Made by a program: the position numbers and the translations under genes. This document shows positions 18,815-27,772 of a DNA stretch of 64,000 bases, one piece after another; position 1 is the stretch's first letter; every line of letters begins with the position of its first letter. The DNA comes from Vibrio gangliei. Lineage in GTDB: Bacteria; Pseudomonadota; Gammaproteobacteria; Enterobacterales; Vibrionaceae. Under the pieces are notes generated by a model. It did no database searches. It was not told the origin of the DNA and saw only the letters and a program-made list of their open reading frames with translations. The stretch is from NCBI RefSeq assembly GCF_026001925.1, contig NZ_AP021869.1, forward strand, positions 2,418,001 to 2,482,000. Direction: 5' to 3'.

Positions 18815-19285
18815 TTATTGAAGATACGCGTTTAACATCCACACTTCTTTTTCTTGTTGGCTGATGTAGTCACTCATCAATGCCACCGTACCCTCATCAT
18901 CCACTTCAGCCGCCGCTTTAACTATTTGACGTTGCTTAGCCAATAGCACACGGTAAGCCGATAAAATATGCCCGACTGCTTCCGCACCATTAGACACATT
19001 TAAGGTTTCTTGCAGATCTGACATCGCCAAATAACGAGAGAAACCATGTACCGGCGTAGAACCTAACGTCAAAATACGCTCTGCAATTTCATCGACTTTC
19101 AGCACCAAGTCGTTATAAATTTCTTCAAATTTCACATGCAATTCAAAAAAATCACGCCCTTTAATGTTCCAGTGATAACCACGTACGTTCGTGTATAAAA
19201 TCTGGTAGTCTGCCAATAATTGGTTGAGATCATCAGCCAGAGCTACGGTTTGTTGTTTATCTAAACCAATCATATTCTTTTCCAT
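18815..19285 (-). CDS. dps: Dps family ferritin-like DNA-protection protein
   Basis: Twelve-subunit mini-ferritin that oxidises and stores Fe(II) with hydrogen peroxide and shields DNA in starvation or oxidative stress. The product has 156 residues, the normal size. The ferroxidase-site motif is visible as YHWNIKGRDFFELHVKFEEIYNDL (about residues 37-60), with the His, Asp and Glu ligands in place. ATG at 19285 has GAGAGG seven bases upstream; a second Met four codons later also fits. It has a strong terminator. It lies beside the NO-defence genes, consistent with a shared stress role (inference). Confidence 0.93.
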   Translation of the reverse strand: MEKNMIGLDKQQTVALADDLNQLLADYQILYTNVRGYHWNIKGRDFFELHVKFEEIYNDLVLKVDEIAERILTLGSTPVHGFSRYLAMSDLQETLNVSNGAEAVGHILSAYRVLLAKQRQIVKAAAEVDDEGTVALMSDYISQQEKEVWMLNAYLQ

Positions 19286-19429
19286 TTTATCGCCTCTCTT
19301 TTACAGTGAGTGATTAACATTAATTTTGCTATGGATATAGAATAGTCTTTCGTTCAGTTTAGGTAAAAGAGATTAAAGTTATCGTTTTGATAGGTAAAAA
19401 CTATTAGCCATTTAGAATGATTAAGCCGC

Positions 19430-19807
19430 TTACTTGTTATCTAATAACCCATCGATTGGTTTGCTATGAATTCTTGAGCTCTTAAACATGGCTTTATTAC
19501 CGGTTTCTTCTTCAGCCCAAAAATTAATATTAAATTGAGCATCATCGCTAAGTTCAACACGATGCCAATATTGAGGTGGACTAGTGGCAAACGAACCGGC
19601 ATTAATCACCACCACTTGTTCTGGCTCAGTGGCTTCTTCATTTGCAAATCCATAAAAAGTAACCGTTCCTTGCATCACACAGATCTGCCCAAACACACCT
19701 TCTGCGGTATTGTGATGAGTCAGTAACGCTTTAGGTATATTATCTTTAGTAAAAAAGTGAGTAGAACGTCGGATTTTCCAATGTTTTGGTATAACTAAAT
19801 GACTCAT
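19430..19807 (-). CDS. DUF1971 (YeaR/TehB-like cupin) protein
   Basis: Small soluble cupin-like protein of 125 residues. The family core is visible as IPKALLTHHNTAEGVFGQICV (split here by description: Pro-Lys-Ala-Leu, then His-His-Asn-Thr) at about 24-44, then ATSPPQYWHRVEL (about 74-86). DUF1971 includes E. coli YeaR, whose gene is induced by nitrate, nitrite and NO, and the C-terminal part of some TehB proteins. The gene lies 80 bases downstream of norR on the same strand, which supports a nitrosative-stress role. An inverted repeat TACCTA / TAGGTA at 19822-19845 lies just upstream and could be an operator. Biochemical function unknown. Confidence 0.8.
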   Translation of the reverse strand: MSHLVIPKHWKIRRSTHFFTKDNIPKALLTHHNTAEGVFGQICVMQGTVTFYGFANEEATEPEQVVVINAGSFATSPPQYWHRVELSDDAQFNINFWAEEETGNKAMFKSSRIHSKPIDGLLDNK

Positions 19808-19821
19808 ATATTCCCCTTAGG

Positions 19822-19845
19822 TACCTATTAATATCATGGTAGGTA
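19822..19845. promoter_or_regulatory. Inverted repeat upstream of DUF1971 gene
   Basis: TACCTA and TAGGTA are separated by 12 bases, 15 bases upstream of the start codon. It does not match the NsrR consensus; the regulator is unknown. Confidence 0.35.
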
Positions 19846-19887
19846 TCGCAGTTTAGTGAACGTATTTTATTGAGTATGGCAATACTA

Positions 19888-21453
19888 TCACTTTAATCCT
19901 AGGCGTCTGGCTAGTCGATGCAAATTACCACTGTCTATTTTCAACTCACGAGCCGTAGCTGACCAGTTCTGCTGATTATTGTTTAGTGCATCCATGATCA
20001 CTTGCGCTTGAAATGTTTCAGTCGCTGCTTTTAGACCCAAGGTGTAGTCCTTAGCTATATCAGAATTAACGGTATCCGCTAGCTGATTTTGATTTTCAAT
20101 ACCTTGTGGTGAGGTGGATTCTGCTTGTATCAATTCAAAATGATGAGGCTGTAAACTAATCGGGCTAGACTGATTATTTTCTGTTTTTGCTAATACGGCC
20201 GCACGGTGGATAGCATGCTCAAGCTGACGAATATTACCCGGCCAACTATATTGCCCCAATAACTGCAAAGCCGCAGGGGAGATACTTAGATGATTCAAAT
20301 TCAGTTTGTGTTTGCACTTTTCAATAAAAAAGCCACTCAACAAGGTAATATCCCCAGTTCGCTCTCTAAGCGCCGGAACATGAATAGGAAAGACACTCAA
20401 GCGGTGATATAAATCCGCCCGAAACTTGCCGTTCACTACATCTTGATGTAAGTCTCGATTGGTTGCTGCCACAATACGGGTATTCACTTTAAGCACACTG
20501 TCATCACCGACTCGCTGCAAATCGCCATATTGCAATACTCGCAATAATTTGGATTGCAGTCCTAAAGGCAACTCCCCCACTTCATCTAAAAATAGCGTGC
20601 CATTATCGGCTAATTCAAACTTGCCTTTACGGTGACTAATCGCGCCAGTAAAGGCCCCTTTTACATGGCCAAATAACTCACTTTCCGCCACCGACTCAGG
20701 TAAAGCCGCACAGTTTAAATACACCAAATTTTGCTTGGCACGATTCGATTGATTATGAATAGCGGTCGCGACAAGTTCTTTACCAACCCCCGTTTCTCCC
20801 ATAATCAAAACCGAGAGGTCAGTATTCGCCACCGCTTGGATCTGCATTCTTAAATCCATCATCGCGCCCGACTGACCAACCATCTCCTCAGTTAAATTCA
20901 TTTCTTTGGTGATATGAGAGTCTGCATCACTGGTATTCACCACCTGTGATTCCAATTGCTTCACTAATAAGGAGGTATGTAAGCTCGCGGCTGCCAGCGC
21001 ACTAATGGTTCGTAAGTCACCATCGGTGAAAGTGTCAAACTGATGAGCATCAAAACCATCAATCGTCAGCGCCCCAATCAAATGGCCATGTGCAATTAAC
21101 GGTAATCCAACACAGGCATGGACGTGTAACTTATCCCCTTTATTTGGGATCAGCCCATCATAAGGGTCAGCAATATCACTATCGGCAGGAAAGCGAACCA
21201 CATCCCCCGCTCGTGCAATCGCTTCTAAACGAGGATGTTCATCAAGATTAAATCGTCGCCCCATCACCTCATCATATAAACCATCAATCGCTAATGGCAC
21301 AAACTGTTGATTTCGATAAGCAAGCAGTGCCGCTGCATCACAATTTAAAATATTCCTTAATACTTCTAGAAGGCGATCAAAACGGTCTTGATTGGAAATT
21401 CCTAGCGTCAAATCAAGCGCGAGTTGCGTTATTTGTGAATGAAACTTCTGCAT
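19888..21453 (-). CDS. norR: Nitric-oxide-sensing sigma-54 activator NorR
   Basis: Enhancer-binding protein that senses NO at a mononuclear iron in its GAF domain and activates norVW with sigma-54 RNA polymerase. The open frame extends to 21531, but ATG 21453 is chosen: it aligns with E. coli NorR and leaves the NorR boxes outside the gene, giving 521 residues. The GAF domain is at about 15-165 (RDGR-like [19 protein letters not shown], with VHACVGLPL). The AAA+ domain has GETGVGKE (Walker A) and GAFTGA, the sigma-54 contact loop. A Fis-type HTH closes the protein. Divergent from norV. Confidence 0.96.
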   Translation of the reverse strand: MQKFHSQITQLALDLTLGISNQDRFDRLLEVLRNILNCDAAALLAYRNQQFVPLAIDGLYDEVMGRRFNLDEHPRLEAIARAGDVVRFPADSDIADPYDGLIPNKGDKLHVHACVGLPLIAHGHLIGALTIDGFDAHQFDTFTDGDLRTISALAAASLHTSLLVKQLESQVVNTSDADSHITKEMNLTEEMVGQSGAMMDLRMQIQAVANTDLSVLIMGETGVGKELVATAIHNQSNRAKQNLVYLNCAALPESVAESELFGHVKGAFTGAISHRKGKFELADNGTLFLDEVGELPLGLQSKLLRVLQYGDLQRVGDDSVLKVNTRIVAATNRDLHQDVVNGKFRADLYHRLSVFPIHVPALRERTGDITLLSGFFIEKCKHKLNLNHLSISPAALQLLGQYSWPGNIRQLEHAIHRAAVLAKTENNQSSPISLQPHHFELIQAESTSPQGIENQNQLADTVNSDIAKDYTLGLKAATETFQAQVIMDALNNNQQNWSATARELKIDSGNLHRLARRLGLK

Positions 21454-21494
21454 TTGCCTGCTCTCTTTAATTTTCTTACTTTCTTTAATAACCA

Positions 21495-21552
21495 TGTCAA
21501 TATGACACATAAAATGTCTTTTTGACACCAAACAAATACTGTCATTATGACA
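21495..21552. promoter_or_regulatory. Three NorR enhancer boxes
   Basis: Three 13-bp palindromes of the form TGTC-N5-GACA lie at 21495-21507, 21515-21527 and 21540-21552. This equals the GT-N7-AC core bound by NorR. E. coli also has three such sites between norR and norV. They lie 53 to 110 bases upstream of the sigma-54 promoter. Confidence 0.9.
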
Positions 21553-21604
21553 ATAAAAACAACCTTAAAAACATAAACACTTGAAAAGTAATGCATTTAA
21601 AAGT

Positions 21605-21620
21605 TGGCACGCATGCTGCA
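21605..21620 (+). promoter_or_regulatory. Sigma-54 (-24/-12) promoter of norVW
   Basis: TGGCACGCATGCTGCA matches the RpoN consensus TGGCACG-N4-TTGCA with a single mismatch and exact GG/GC spacing. It lies about 70 bases before norV. Confidence 0.9.
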
Positions 21621-21690
21621 ATAGTATGAGTAAGAAATTTATTCATTTACTTTTTATCCAAATTTAGAATTCATACTTAGGAGTCGTTTT

Positions 21691-23277
21691 ATGTCTATTC
21701 ATGTTAAAAATAATATCCACTGGGTTGGCCAACGTGATTGGGAAGTACAAAATTTCCATGGTACAGAATATAAAATCACACGTGGCACCAGCTATAACAG
21801 CTACCTAATTAAAGAAGAAAAAACCGTTTTAATCGATACCGTCGATCATCGTTTCAGCCAGCAGTTTGTCCAAAACTTAGAAATGGAAATTGATCTTAAC
21901 CAGATTGACTACATCGTTATCAACCATGCTGAAGAAGATCACGCTGGGGCTTTAGGCGCGCTATTAGCCAAAATCCCTAACACGCCAATTTATTGTACTG
22001 AAAATGCCGTTGATTCGATTACCGGTCACCACCACCAGCCTGATTGGAACTTTAATGTAGTTAAAACCGGAGACAGCATCGATTTAGGCAATGGCAAAGC
22101 TTTAGTGTTTGTTGAATCACCGATGCTGCATTGGCCAGATAGCATGATGACTTATATGACCGGAGATGCCGTGCTATTTAGTAACGATGCATTTGGTCAG
22201 CACTACTGTGATGAACATCTATTTAATGATGAAGTCGATCAGGTTGAGCTTTATGAACAATGTTTACGTTATTACGCCAACATTCTGACACCATTTAGCC
22301 CATTAGTGACCTCTAAAATCAAAGAGGTGCTTAGCCTAGAGCTACCCGTTGATATGATCGCAACCGCTCACGGTATTGTATGGCGCGATAACCCAACTCA
22401 AATTATTCACCAATACCTAGAGTGGGCTGATAACTATCAGGAAGATCGCATCACTTTATTTTATGACTCAATGTCGAACAACACTCGCATGATGGCTGAT
22501 GCTATTGCTCAAGGCATTAATGATGTTGATCCGAATGTGGCGGTGAAAGTGTTTAACGTCTCTTTACACGATAAAAATGAAATCTTATCTAATGTATTCC
22601 GTTCAAAAGGTATCTTGGTTGGCTCTTCTACCATGAACAACGTCATGATGCCTAAAGTCGCTGGCATGCTAGAAGAAATCACAGGATTACGCTTTAAGAA
22701 TAAAAAAGCGGCGGCATTTGGTAGCTATGGGTGGAATGGCGGTGCAGTTGACCGTATCCACACCCGCTTGATGGACTGTGGCTTTGAAACCGCCATTAGC
22801 AAGAAAACCAAATGGCGTCCTGATGGCAAAGCAATGCAAGAATGTCGTGATTATGGTCGTCAAATAGCAAAAGAATGGGCACTGCATGATCTATCCAATG
22901 TGAGTCATTCTGCGCCTAAAAACGTCACCAATATCATGACAAATAAAGCGGTTGCTCAACCAGTTAATTCAACTCAAGCTGCCAGTGCGATTGAAGCAAA
23001 AAATGAGCTTGCAATTGAACCAACTACTGTCGAGCCAACGAATAACACAAATTCGTCAGCCGAAGATCAGCAAGCCATGTTATGCACCGTTTGCCAATGG
23101 GTCTATGAACCTGAACTCGGTGAGCCCAACCAAGGCGTTGAACCTGGAACCGCTTGGGGACAAGTACCTGAAGACTTCTTATGCCCTGAATGTGGTATTG
23201 GTAAAGAAGTGTTTGAACCTTGCGCCAGCACATTAGGCAACAATATCGACAAAGATAACCAATCTCAGGTGGCGTAA
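21691..23277 (+). CDS. norV: Anaerobic nitric oxide reductase flavorubredoxin NorV
   Basis: Cytoplasmic di-iron flavoprotein that reduces NO to N2O without oxygen. The product has 528 residues. The metallo-beta-lactamase-like domain keeps the di-iron ligands HAEEDH (His79, Glu81, Asp83, His84). The flavodoxin domain starts at about 254 ([17 protein letters not shown] phosphate loop). A C-terminal rubredoxin has [13 protein letters not shown] and CPECGIG (about 465-505). E. coli NorV has 479 residues; the difference is a low-complexity Asn/Thr/Glu/Ala linker of about 70 residues before the rubredoxin. AGGAG precedes the ATG. Its stop overlaps the norW start (TAATG). Confidence 0.97.
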   Translation: MSIHVKNNIHWVGQRDWEVQNFHGTEYKITRGTSYNSYLIKEEKTVLIDTVDHRFSQQFVQNLEMEIDLNQIDYIVINHAEEDHAGALGALLAKIPNTPIYCTENAVDSITGHHHQPDWNFNVVKTGDSIDLGNGKALVFVESPMLHWPDSMMTYMTGDAVLFSNDAFGQHYCDEHLFNDEVDQVELYEQCLRYYANILTPFSPLVTSKIKEVLSLELPVDMIATAHGIVWRDNPTQIIHQYLEWADNYQEDRITLFYDSMSNNTRMMADAIAQGINDVDPNVAVKVFNVSLHDKNEILSNVFRSKGILVGSSTMNNVMMPKVAGMLEEITGLRFKNKKAAAFGSYGWNGGAVDRIHTRLMDCGFETAISKKTKWRPDGKAMQECRDYGRQIAKEWALHDLSNVSHSAPKNVTNIMTNKAVAQPVNSTQAASAIEAKNELAIEPTTVEPTNNTNSSAEDQQAMLCTVCQWVYEPELGEPNQGVEPGTAWGQVPEDFLCPECGIGKEVFEPCASTLGNNIDKDNQSQVA

Positions 23278-24452
23278 TGAGTAATCCAATTATGATCATA
23301 GGCAGTGGTTTCGCTGCCTATCAATTAGTGAAGGCATTACGCCGTTCAGATAAACAAACCCCAATTACAGTGATTACCGCTGATGATGGGCATGACTACA
23401 ATAAGCCCGATCTTAGTCATGTATTTACCAACAAACACAATGCCGATACGCTTATCCGCCAAGCTGCAAATAGCTTCGCTCAAGATAATGAGATCATAAT
23501 CTATACCCAAACCAAAGTGGAAACGATTGATCGCCACGCACAAAACGTGACAACAACCAAAGGGGATGTACTTAGCTATTCAAAATTAGTCTTGGCGACC
23601 GGCGCTTCAACTTTCATTCCAGCGATGAATGGATCTGCGGTAAAGGAAGTGATAACACTCAATAGCCGTATCGAGTATCAAGCAGCACAGCATAAACTGG
23701 ACCAAGCAGAGCATGTACTCATTATTGGTGCGGGCTTAATTGGCACTGAACTGGCAATGGATCTTTCAACATCAGGTAAAACCGTGTCGGTTGTTGACCC
23801 TTGCGACAGCGTCATGCAAACCATGTTACCAGATGCTATTTCTGCGCCTTTACAGAAAAAGTTAATCCAAGGTGGCGTGAAGTTACATTTAAATAATACC
23901 GTGCAAGCACTCGAACAAACGGACTTTGGCGTAGAGGTTATTCTCAATTCTGGTGAACAATTCCTTGTCGATAGTGTTATTTCGGCTTCAGGACTCAAGC
24001 CCAATATCCAACTAGCACAACAGACTGGTTTAACGGTAGATAAAGGCATCGTAGTCAATCGTCAATTACAAACATCTGATTCTAATATCTATGCACTTGG
24101 TGATTGTGCTCAAATTGAGAACAAAGTCCTCTCATATCTACAGCCAACCTTATTAAGCGCCAACGTATTAGCTAAGGTCTTATTACAAACAAAAGGTGAA
24201 TTACAAACAGCAGGCCCAGCCGCAACGTTAAAATTGCCGGCCATGCTGGTAAAAGTAAAAACGCCTAATTTGCCCATTCAATTAGCCGGGCAAACTGGTC
24301 AATCCGTACCAAAGTGGTCGATTGAATTAGATCAGGAAGGCATAACCGCCCGTGCATTTGATGACAATGATGAACTAGTGGGCTTTGTCACCACACAAAA
24401 CCACATGAGTAATGCGTTGAAAATGCTCAAAACATTACCAGCATTAGTGTAG
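23277..24452 (+). CDS. norW: NADH:flavorubredoxin reductase NorW
   Basis: FAD enzyme that passes electrons from NADH to the rubredoxin domain of NorV. The product has 391 residues. Two dinucleotide-binding folds are visible: IIGSGFAAYQLVKALR (about 6-21, FAD) and VLIIGAGLIGTELAM (about 144-158, NADH). The FAD-binding NIYALGDCAQI is at about 268-278. The ATG overlaps the norV TAA by one base, so translation is coupled. It is controlled by the same NorR/sigma-54 promoter. A small gene follows 23 bases after its stop. Confidence 0.95.
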   Translation: MSNPIMIIGSGFAAYQLVKALRRSDKQTPITVITADDGHDYNKPDLSHVFTNKHNADTLIRQAANSFAQDNEIIIYTQTKVETIDRHAQNVTTTKGDVLSYSKLVLATGASTFIPAMNGSAVKEVITLNSRIEYQAAQHKLDQAEHVLIIGAGLIGTELAMDLSTSGKTVSVVDPCDSVMQTMLPDAISAPLQKKLIQGGVKLHLNNTVQALEQTDFGVEVILNSGEQFLVDSVISASGLKPNIQLAQQTGLTVDKGIVVNRQLQTSDSNIYALGDCAQIENKVLSYLQPTLLSANVLAKVLLQTKGELQTAGPAATLKLPAMLVKVKTPNLPIQLAGQTGQSVPKWSIELDQEGITARAFDDNDELVGFVTTQNHMSNALKMLKTLPALV

Positions 24453-24475
24453 GTAGAGCGAGGGAGGGAGGAGAT

Positions 24476-24643
24476 ATGAAACTGATAAATCATTATATAA
24501 ATGAACTGCAAACATCATGGGCTAAATGGTCAGCGAACATCATAAATCGCCGAACGCTGCATAAGCCAAGAGAGTGCGAACTCGAATCCTCCCCACTCCA
24601 CCATGAGCTAGCTTGTGAGTATTATCAGATAACAACCAAGTAA
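24476..24643 (+). CDS. Unrecognised 55-residue protein at end of norVW operon
   Basis: Short frame of 55 codons plus TAA that I read directly; it is below common ORF length cut-offs. A very strong ribosome site (AGGGAGGGAGGAG) ends three bases before the ATG. The gene begins 23 bases after the norW stop and lies before a 12-bp hairpin, so it looks like the third cistron of norVW. The protein begins MKLINHYINELQTSWAKW, has a basic middle (NRRTLHKPRE), two cysteines (34 and 47) and a His-His pair near residue 42. It has no signal peptide or membrane helix. I know no homologue. It could be a small partner of NorVW, or a chance frame behind a purine-rich run. Confidence 0.6.
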   Translation: MKLINHYINELQTSWAKWSANIINRRTLHKPRECELESSPLHHELACEYYQITTK

Positions 24644-24663
24644 GTGTTTTTTTGACTATACTG

Positions 24664-24704
24664 AAACAACATAAGTGGCCGATTTAAGGCTTCTTATGTT
24701 GTTT
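24664..24704. terminator. Terminator-like 12-bp inverted repeat after norVW
   Basis: AAACAACATAAG (24664-24675) pairs exactly with CTTATGTTGTTT (24693-24704), with inner GGCC/GGCT pairing. The T-runs are short in both directions. It lies between the convergent norVW operon and the YhiN-like gene. Confidence 0.6.
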
Positions 24705-24736
24705 AATATCCATTGCGATATTTAAAAAAATACCGG

Positions 24737-25924
24737 CTACACCCACTGCCCGGCTACAAAGCCAGACGACCAGGCCCACTGGAAGTTATAGCCACCAAGC
24801 CAGCCGCTGACATCCATGACTTCACCAATAAAATACAAACCTTTAATGTCTTTGCATTCCATGGTTTTTGATGACAGGTGTTTGGTATCAACGCCGCCTA
24901 ATGTAACTTCGGCGGTGCGGTAACCTTCTGTGCCATTAGGGAGCACTTGCCAATGTTGCAACTGATGATCAATCGCTTCCAATTGATTTTGGTTAAATTG
25001 TTTCAGCGGCTTATCTTCGAGCATTTTGCGCTCAATTAACACTTCCACTAATCGCTTAGGCAGCACTTTAGCCAAGGTATTTTTCAAGCTTTGATTCGGG
25101 TGTTTTTCTCGAGATTGAGTCAGCAATTCCAAAGCATCGACTTGTGGGATCAAGTTCACCGTCACAGTTTGACCGGCTTTCCAGTAAGAAGAAATTTGCA
25201 GTACCGATGGACCCGATAAACCACGGTGAGTGAACAGCAGCGCCTCTTTGAATACGGTGCCATCTTGGGCAGTAATTTCGGCTGGAATCGCAATACCAGA
25301 CAGCTCGGCAAAATCTTCTTTGTCTTCTTTGTGCAAGGTGAATGGCACTAAACCGGCGGTTGTGGAAATTACTGATAATCCAAACTGTTCGGCAACTTTA
25401 TAACCAAAAGGCGTAGCGCCCAGTTTTGGCATCGAAAGCCCACCAGTGGCTACCACTAAAGACTCGCAAGTGATGGTGTCGGTATCGGCTTTAAAACGAA
25501 AGCCCGTCTCTGTTTGTTCGATGTCATGCACATCACAACGATAACGCTGCGCCACATTTGGCATATCGCATTCTTTCAGCAACATATCGACAATTTGCTT
25601 GGCGGAATCTAGGCAAAATAGCTGACCATGATCGCGCTCTTCAAACTCAATACCGTATTTGGATACTAGGCTGATAAAGTCCCAGTTGGTGTATTGCGAT
25701 AAGGCCGATTTAACAAAATGCGGGTTTTGACACAAATAGTTATTAGCACTGACATCATAGTTAGTGAAGTTACAACGACCGCCACCCGAGATCAGAATTT
25801 TACGCCCCGGTTTTTTGGCATGATCAATCACTAAGGTTGTGCGACCTCGTTTTCCCGCTTCTGCTGCGCACATTAAGCCCGCAGCACCGGCACCGATAAT
25901 CACCACATCATAATGAGTACTCAT
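24737..25924 (-). CDS. HI0933/YhiN family flavoprotein
   Basis: Predicted FAD-binding oxidoreductase of 395 residues from the aminoacetone oxidase/HI0933 family. The FAD-binding Rossmann motif VIIGAGAAGLMCAAEAGKRG is at about residues 8-27. The family-specific KKPGRKILISGGGRCNFTN (about 36-54) follows. The C-terminal GEVMDVSGWLGGYNFQ is also typical. ATG 25924 is chosen over an upstream in-frame start at 25954 because it matches the family N-terminus. The substrate in the cell is not established. It stands alone, convergent with norVW. Confidence 0.9.
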   Translation of the reverse strand: MSTHYDVVIIGAGAAGLMCAAEAGKRGRTTLVIDHAKKPGRKILISGGGRCNFTNYDVSANNYLCQNPHFVKSALSQYTNWDFISLVSKYGIEFEERDHGQLFCLDSAKQIVDMLLKECDMPNVAQRYRCDVHDIEQTETGFRFKADTDTITCESLVVATGGLSMPKLGATPFGYKVAEQFGLSVISTTAGLVPFTLHKEDKEDFAELSGIAIPAEITAQDGTVFKEALLFTHRGLSGPSVLQISSYWKAGQTVTVNLIPQVDALELLTQSREKHPNQSLKNTLAKVLPKRLVEVLIERKMLEDKPLKQFNQNQLEAIDHQLQHWQVLPNGTEGYRTAEVTLGGVDTKHLSSKTMECKDIKGLYFIGEVMDVSGWLGGYNFQWAWSSGFVAGQWV

Positions 25925-26058
25925 AACTACTTCTCTTGTTCTGCTCACCCACAAATTGCAGGCAAAATAAAAGGACGCGCGATTTTAACGCACATCCTTT
26001 TCATATCACATCCTTTTCATTGTCGAACCGCTGGTTGTCATTGCGATTTTCGAATGCT

Positions 26059-26382
26059 TCACACCATAAAAGCCATAACCAAAGTGAGTAGTGCTAAGCC
26101 GGACGTCAACACAAACAATTCACGCACCTTACTGCATTTATTAATAAACACATCTTCATGGTGATGTAGGTACTCTTTATCTTTCAAATAGTGATAAAGC
26201 CGCACTTGTTTTGGAAAATTGCTGTGGGTACTGAAAAAGCCTCGACCATCGACTTGCTGATACAGCAGCGGGTGAGCTTCTCGCATAATGAAGATAAGTG
26301 AACGCAGCGCGGTAATGTAACGCACAAAATTGATAAGGGTAACAAGCGATAACGCGGTTAGTAATGTATCTGCACTGATCAT
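26059..26382 (-). CDS. uspB: Universal stress protein B
   Basis: Small inner-membrane protein of 107 residues (111 in E. coli), induced through RpoS in stationary phase and linked to ethanol resistance. Two hydrophobic helices are seen, one N-terminal (about 3-22) and one C-terminal (about 88-106). The conserved middle [16 protein letters not shown] (about 38-53) and KQVRLYHYL fix the family. ATG 26382 has GGAGG just upstream; an in-frame ATG four codons earlier overlaps that site. It lies downstream of ftnA and near uspA; E. coli has uspB and uspA side by side and divergent. Confidence 0.92.
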   Translation of the reverse strand: MISADTLLTALSLVTLINFVRYITALRSLIFIMREAHPLLYQQVDGRGFFSTHSNFPKQVRLYHYLKDKEYLHHHEDVFINKCSKVRELFVLTSGLALLTLVMAFMV

Positions 26383-26470
26383 CTTTCCCTCCAAACACCC
26401 TCAAGTGACTGGAGGAAAAGACAAACCGGCTTAGTCAATGCCCATCATATTGATAATAGGCATATCACTG

Positions 26471-27001
26471 TTATACCGTTGTCGAACCTGCCATGACAGA
26501 GGATGTACCTTGTTTTGCCAATTCTGCTAGGTCTTTGTCGATGAAGAACAGAGCTTTGCCGTCTTCACCTACTAATTCTAGCTTGTCTAAAATCCCTTTA
26601 AACAATTTTTCTTCTTCGTGCTGTTCAGCCACATACCACTGCAAAAAGTTAAAGGTAGAGTAATCTTGGCTCGTGAAAGCTAAATGCGCTAACTTGTTGA
26701 TGCATTGAGTGATCATTTGCTCATGCTCATACGTTTCACGGAACACTTCACCTAGGCTTGCGAATTGGTGTTTTGGCGCATCAATTGCACCTAAAATCGG
26801 TAAACCACCCGTCTCACTCACATAAGTAAATAAACGCTGCATGTGTTCCATTTCTTCAGTGGCATGCTTACGCAAAAACTCAGCTGCACCTTCAAACCCT
26901 TTATCTTCACACCAAGCACTCATTTGTAAGTATAGATTAGATGAGAAAAATTCTAGGTTAATTTGTTCATTCAATTGTTCAACCATGGCTTGTGATAGCA
27001 T
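26471..27001 (-). CDS. ftnA: Non-heme ferritin FtnA
   Basis: Subunit of the 24-mer iron-storage ferritin that oxidises Fe(II) and stores ferric mineral in the cytoplasm. The product has 176 residues, the normal size. The ferroxidase ligands are visible in NLEFFSS-type [11 protein letters not shown] (about 14-24), HATEEMEHM (about 46-54) and the second helix pair with [10 protein letters not shown] (about 125-134). AAGGAG lies before the ATG. It lies between uspB and the divergent uspA, a stress locus that fits iron control together with dps at 19 kb. Confidence 0.95.
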   Translation of the reverse strand: MLSQAMVEQLNEQINLEFFSSNLYLQMSAWCEDKGFEGAAEFLRKHATEEMEHMQRLFTYVSETGGLPILGAIDAPKHQFASLGEVFRETYEHEQMITQCINKLAHLAFTSQDYSTFNFLQWYVAEQHEEEKLFKGILDKLELVGEDGKALFFIDKDLAELAKQGTSSVMAGSTTV

Positions 27002-27273
27002 GTTGGACTCCTTTCAAAAATAGTAAGAACTGCTTAAATAAACTATAACACGCTCAATAATAAATTCAGGGAAAAGGTATCGTTTTTCGTGAATAGACAA
27101 GTATGAAAACTTAGCTTTCAGCACCAAATACTGAGAGATGAACGACACTTTTTAGGCTATGGTAATGATAATCTGATGACAAATACTCAAGGCTGATATC
27201 AGAGTCTCAACCCCAAATAAAGACTCAAAATCAATGATATGTCTGCGGTAATAATGAAAATGGAGAGCGTATT

Positions 27274-27699
27274 ATGGCTTATAAACACATCTTGGTGGCT
27301 GTCGATTTATCGGATGACAGTATTATTTTAATGAATAAAGCAGCGGCTCTCGCCAAAGCCTGTAACGCAAAGTTGTCTCTGATTCATATTGATGTCAATT
27401 TCACTGATATGTACACCGGCTTTATGGAAATCAATTTCGCTGAAACCCAAAATGCCATGTTGGAATCAGCACAGAAAAAGATTCAGCAATTAGTCAAAGA
27501 CATCGATTTCCCGATCACAGAAACCATCGTCTCCAGCGGTGATCTGTGCAACGAGATTTCTCATGCGATTGACACTCAACAAATCGACCTCGTGCTTTGT
27601 GGTCACCATAAAGATTTCTGGAGTAAGTTACTGTCCACTTCTCGTCAGCTAATCAACGATACTTCCGTGGATATGCTGATCGTACCACTCGAAGATTAA
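27274..27699 (+). CDS. uspA: Universal stress protein A
   Basis: Cytoplasmic Usp-fold dimer induced by growth arrest and many stresses. The product has 141 residues (144 in E. coli). The N-terminal YKHILVAVDLSDDS (about 3-16) is the family signature. The C-terminal region lacks the GxxGx9G(S/T) ATP-binding loop, having LVLCGHHKDFWSKLLSTSRQ instead, so this is the non-ATP-binding UspA class. GGAGA lies upstream. It is divergent from ftnA/uspB. Confidence 0.94.
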   Translation: MAYKHILVAVDLSDDSIILMNKAAALAKACNAKLSLIHIDVNFTDMYTGFMEINFAETQNAMLESAQKKIQQLVKDIDFPITETIVSSGDLCNEISHAIDTQQIDLVLCGHHKDFWSKLLSTSRQLINDTSVDMLIVPLED

Positions 27700-27772
27700 C
27701 TTTTATCGCAAACAAAGGTAAACTCGCCGCGTTATTTTAGGTTTACAGAAATATTAACCAAAAGGATGCGGC

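Noticed and set aside
24570..24604. tRNA 3'-end-like string (CTCGAATCCTCCCCACTCCACCA)
   Set aside because: The would-be T-stem does not pair, no acceptor 5' strand exists, and the bases lie inside the short frame at 24476-24643.
26420..26470. Imperfect hairpin after ftnA as terminator
   Set aside because: Stem has several mismatches and no T-run on the minus strand.
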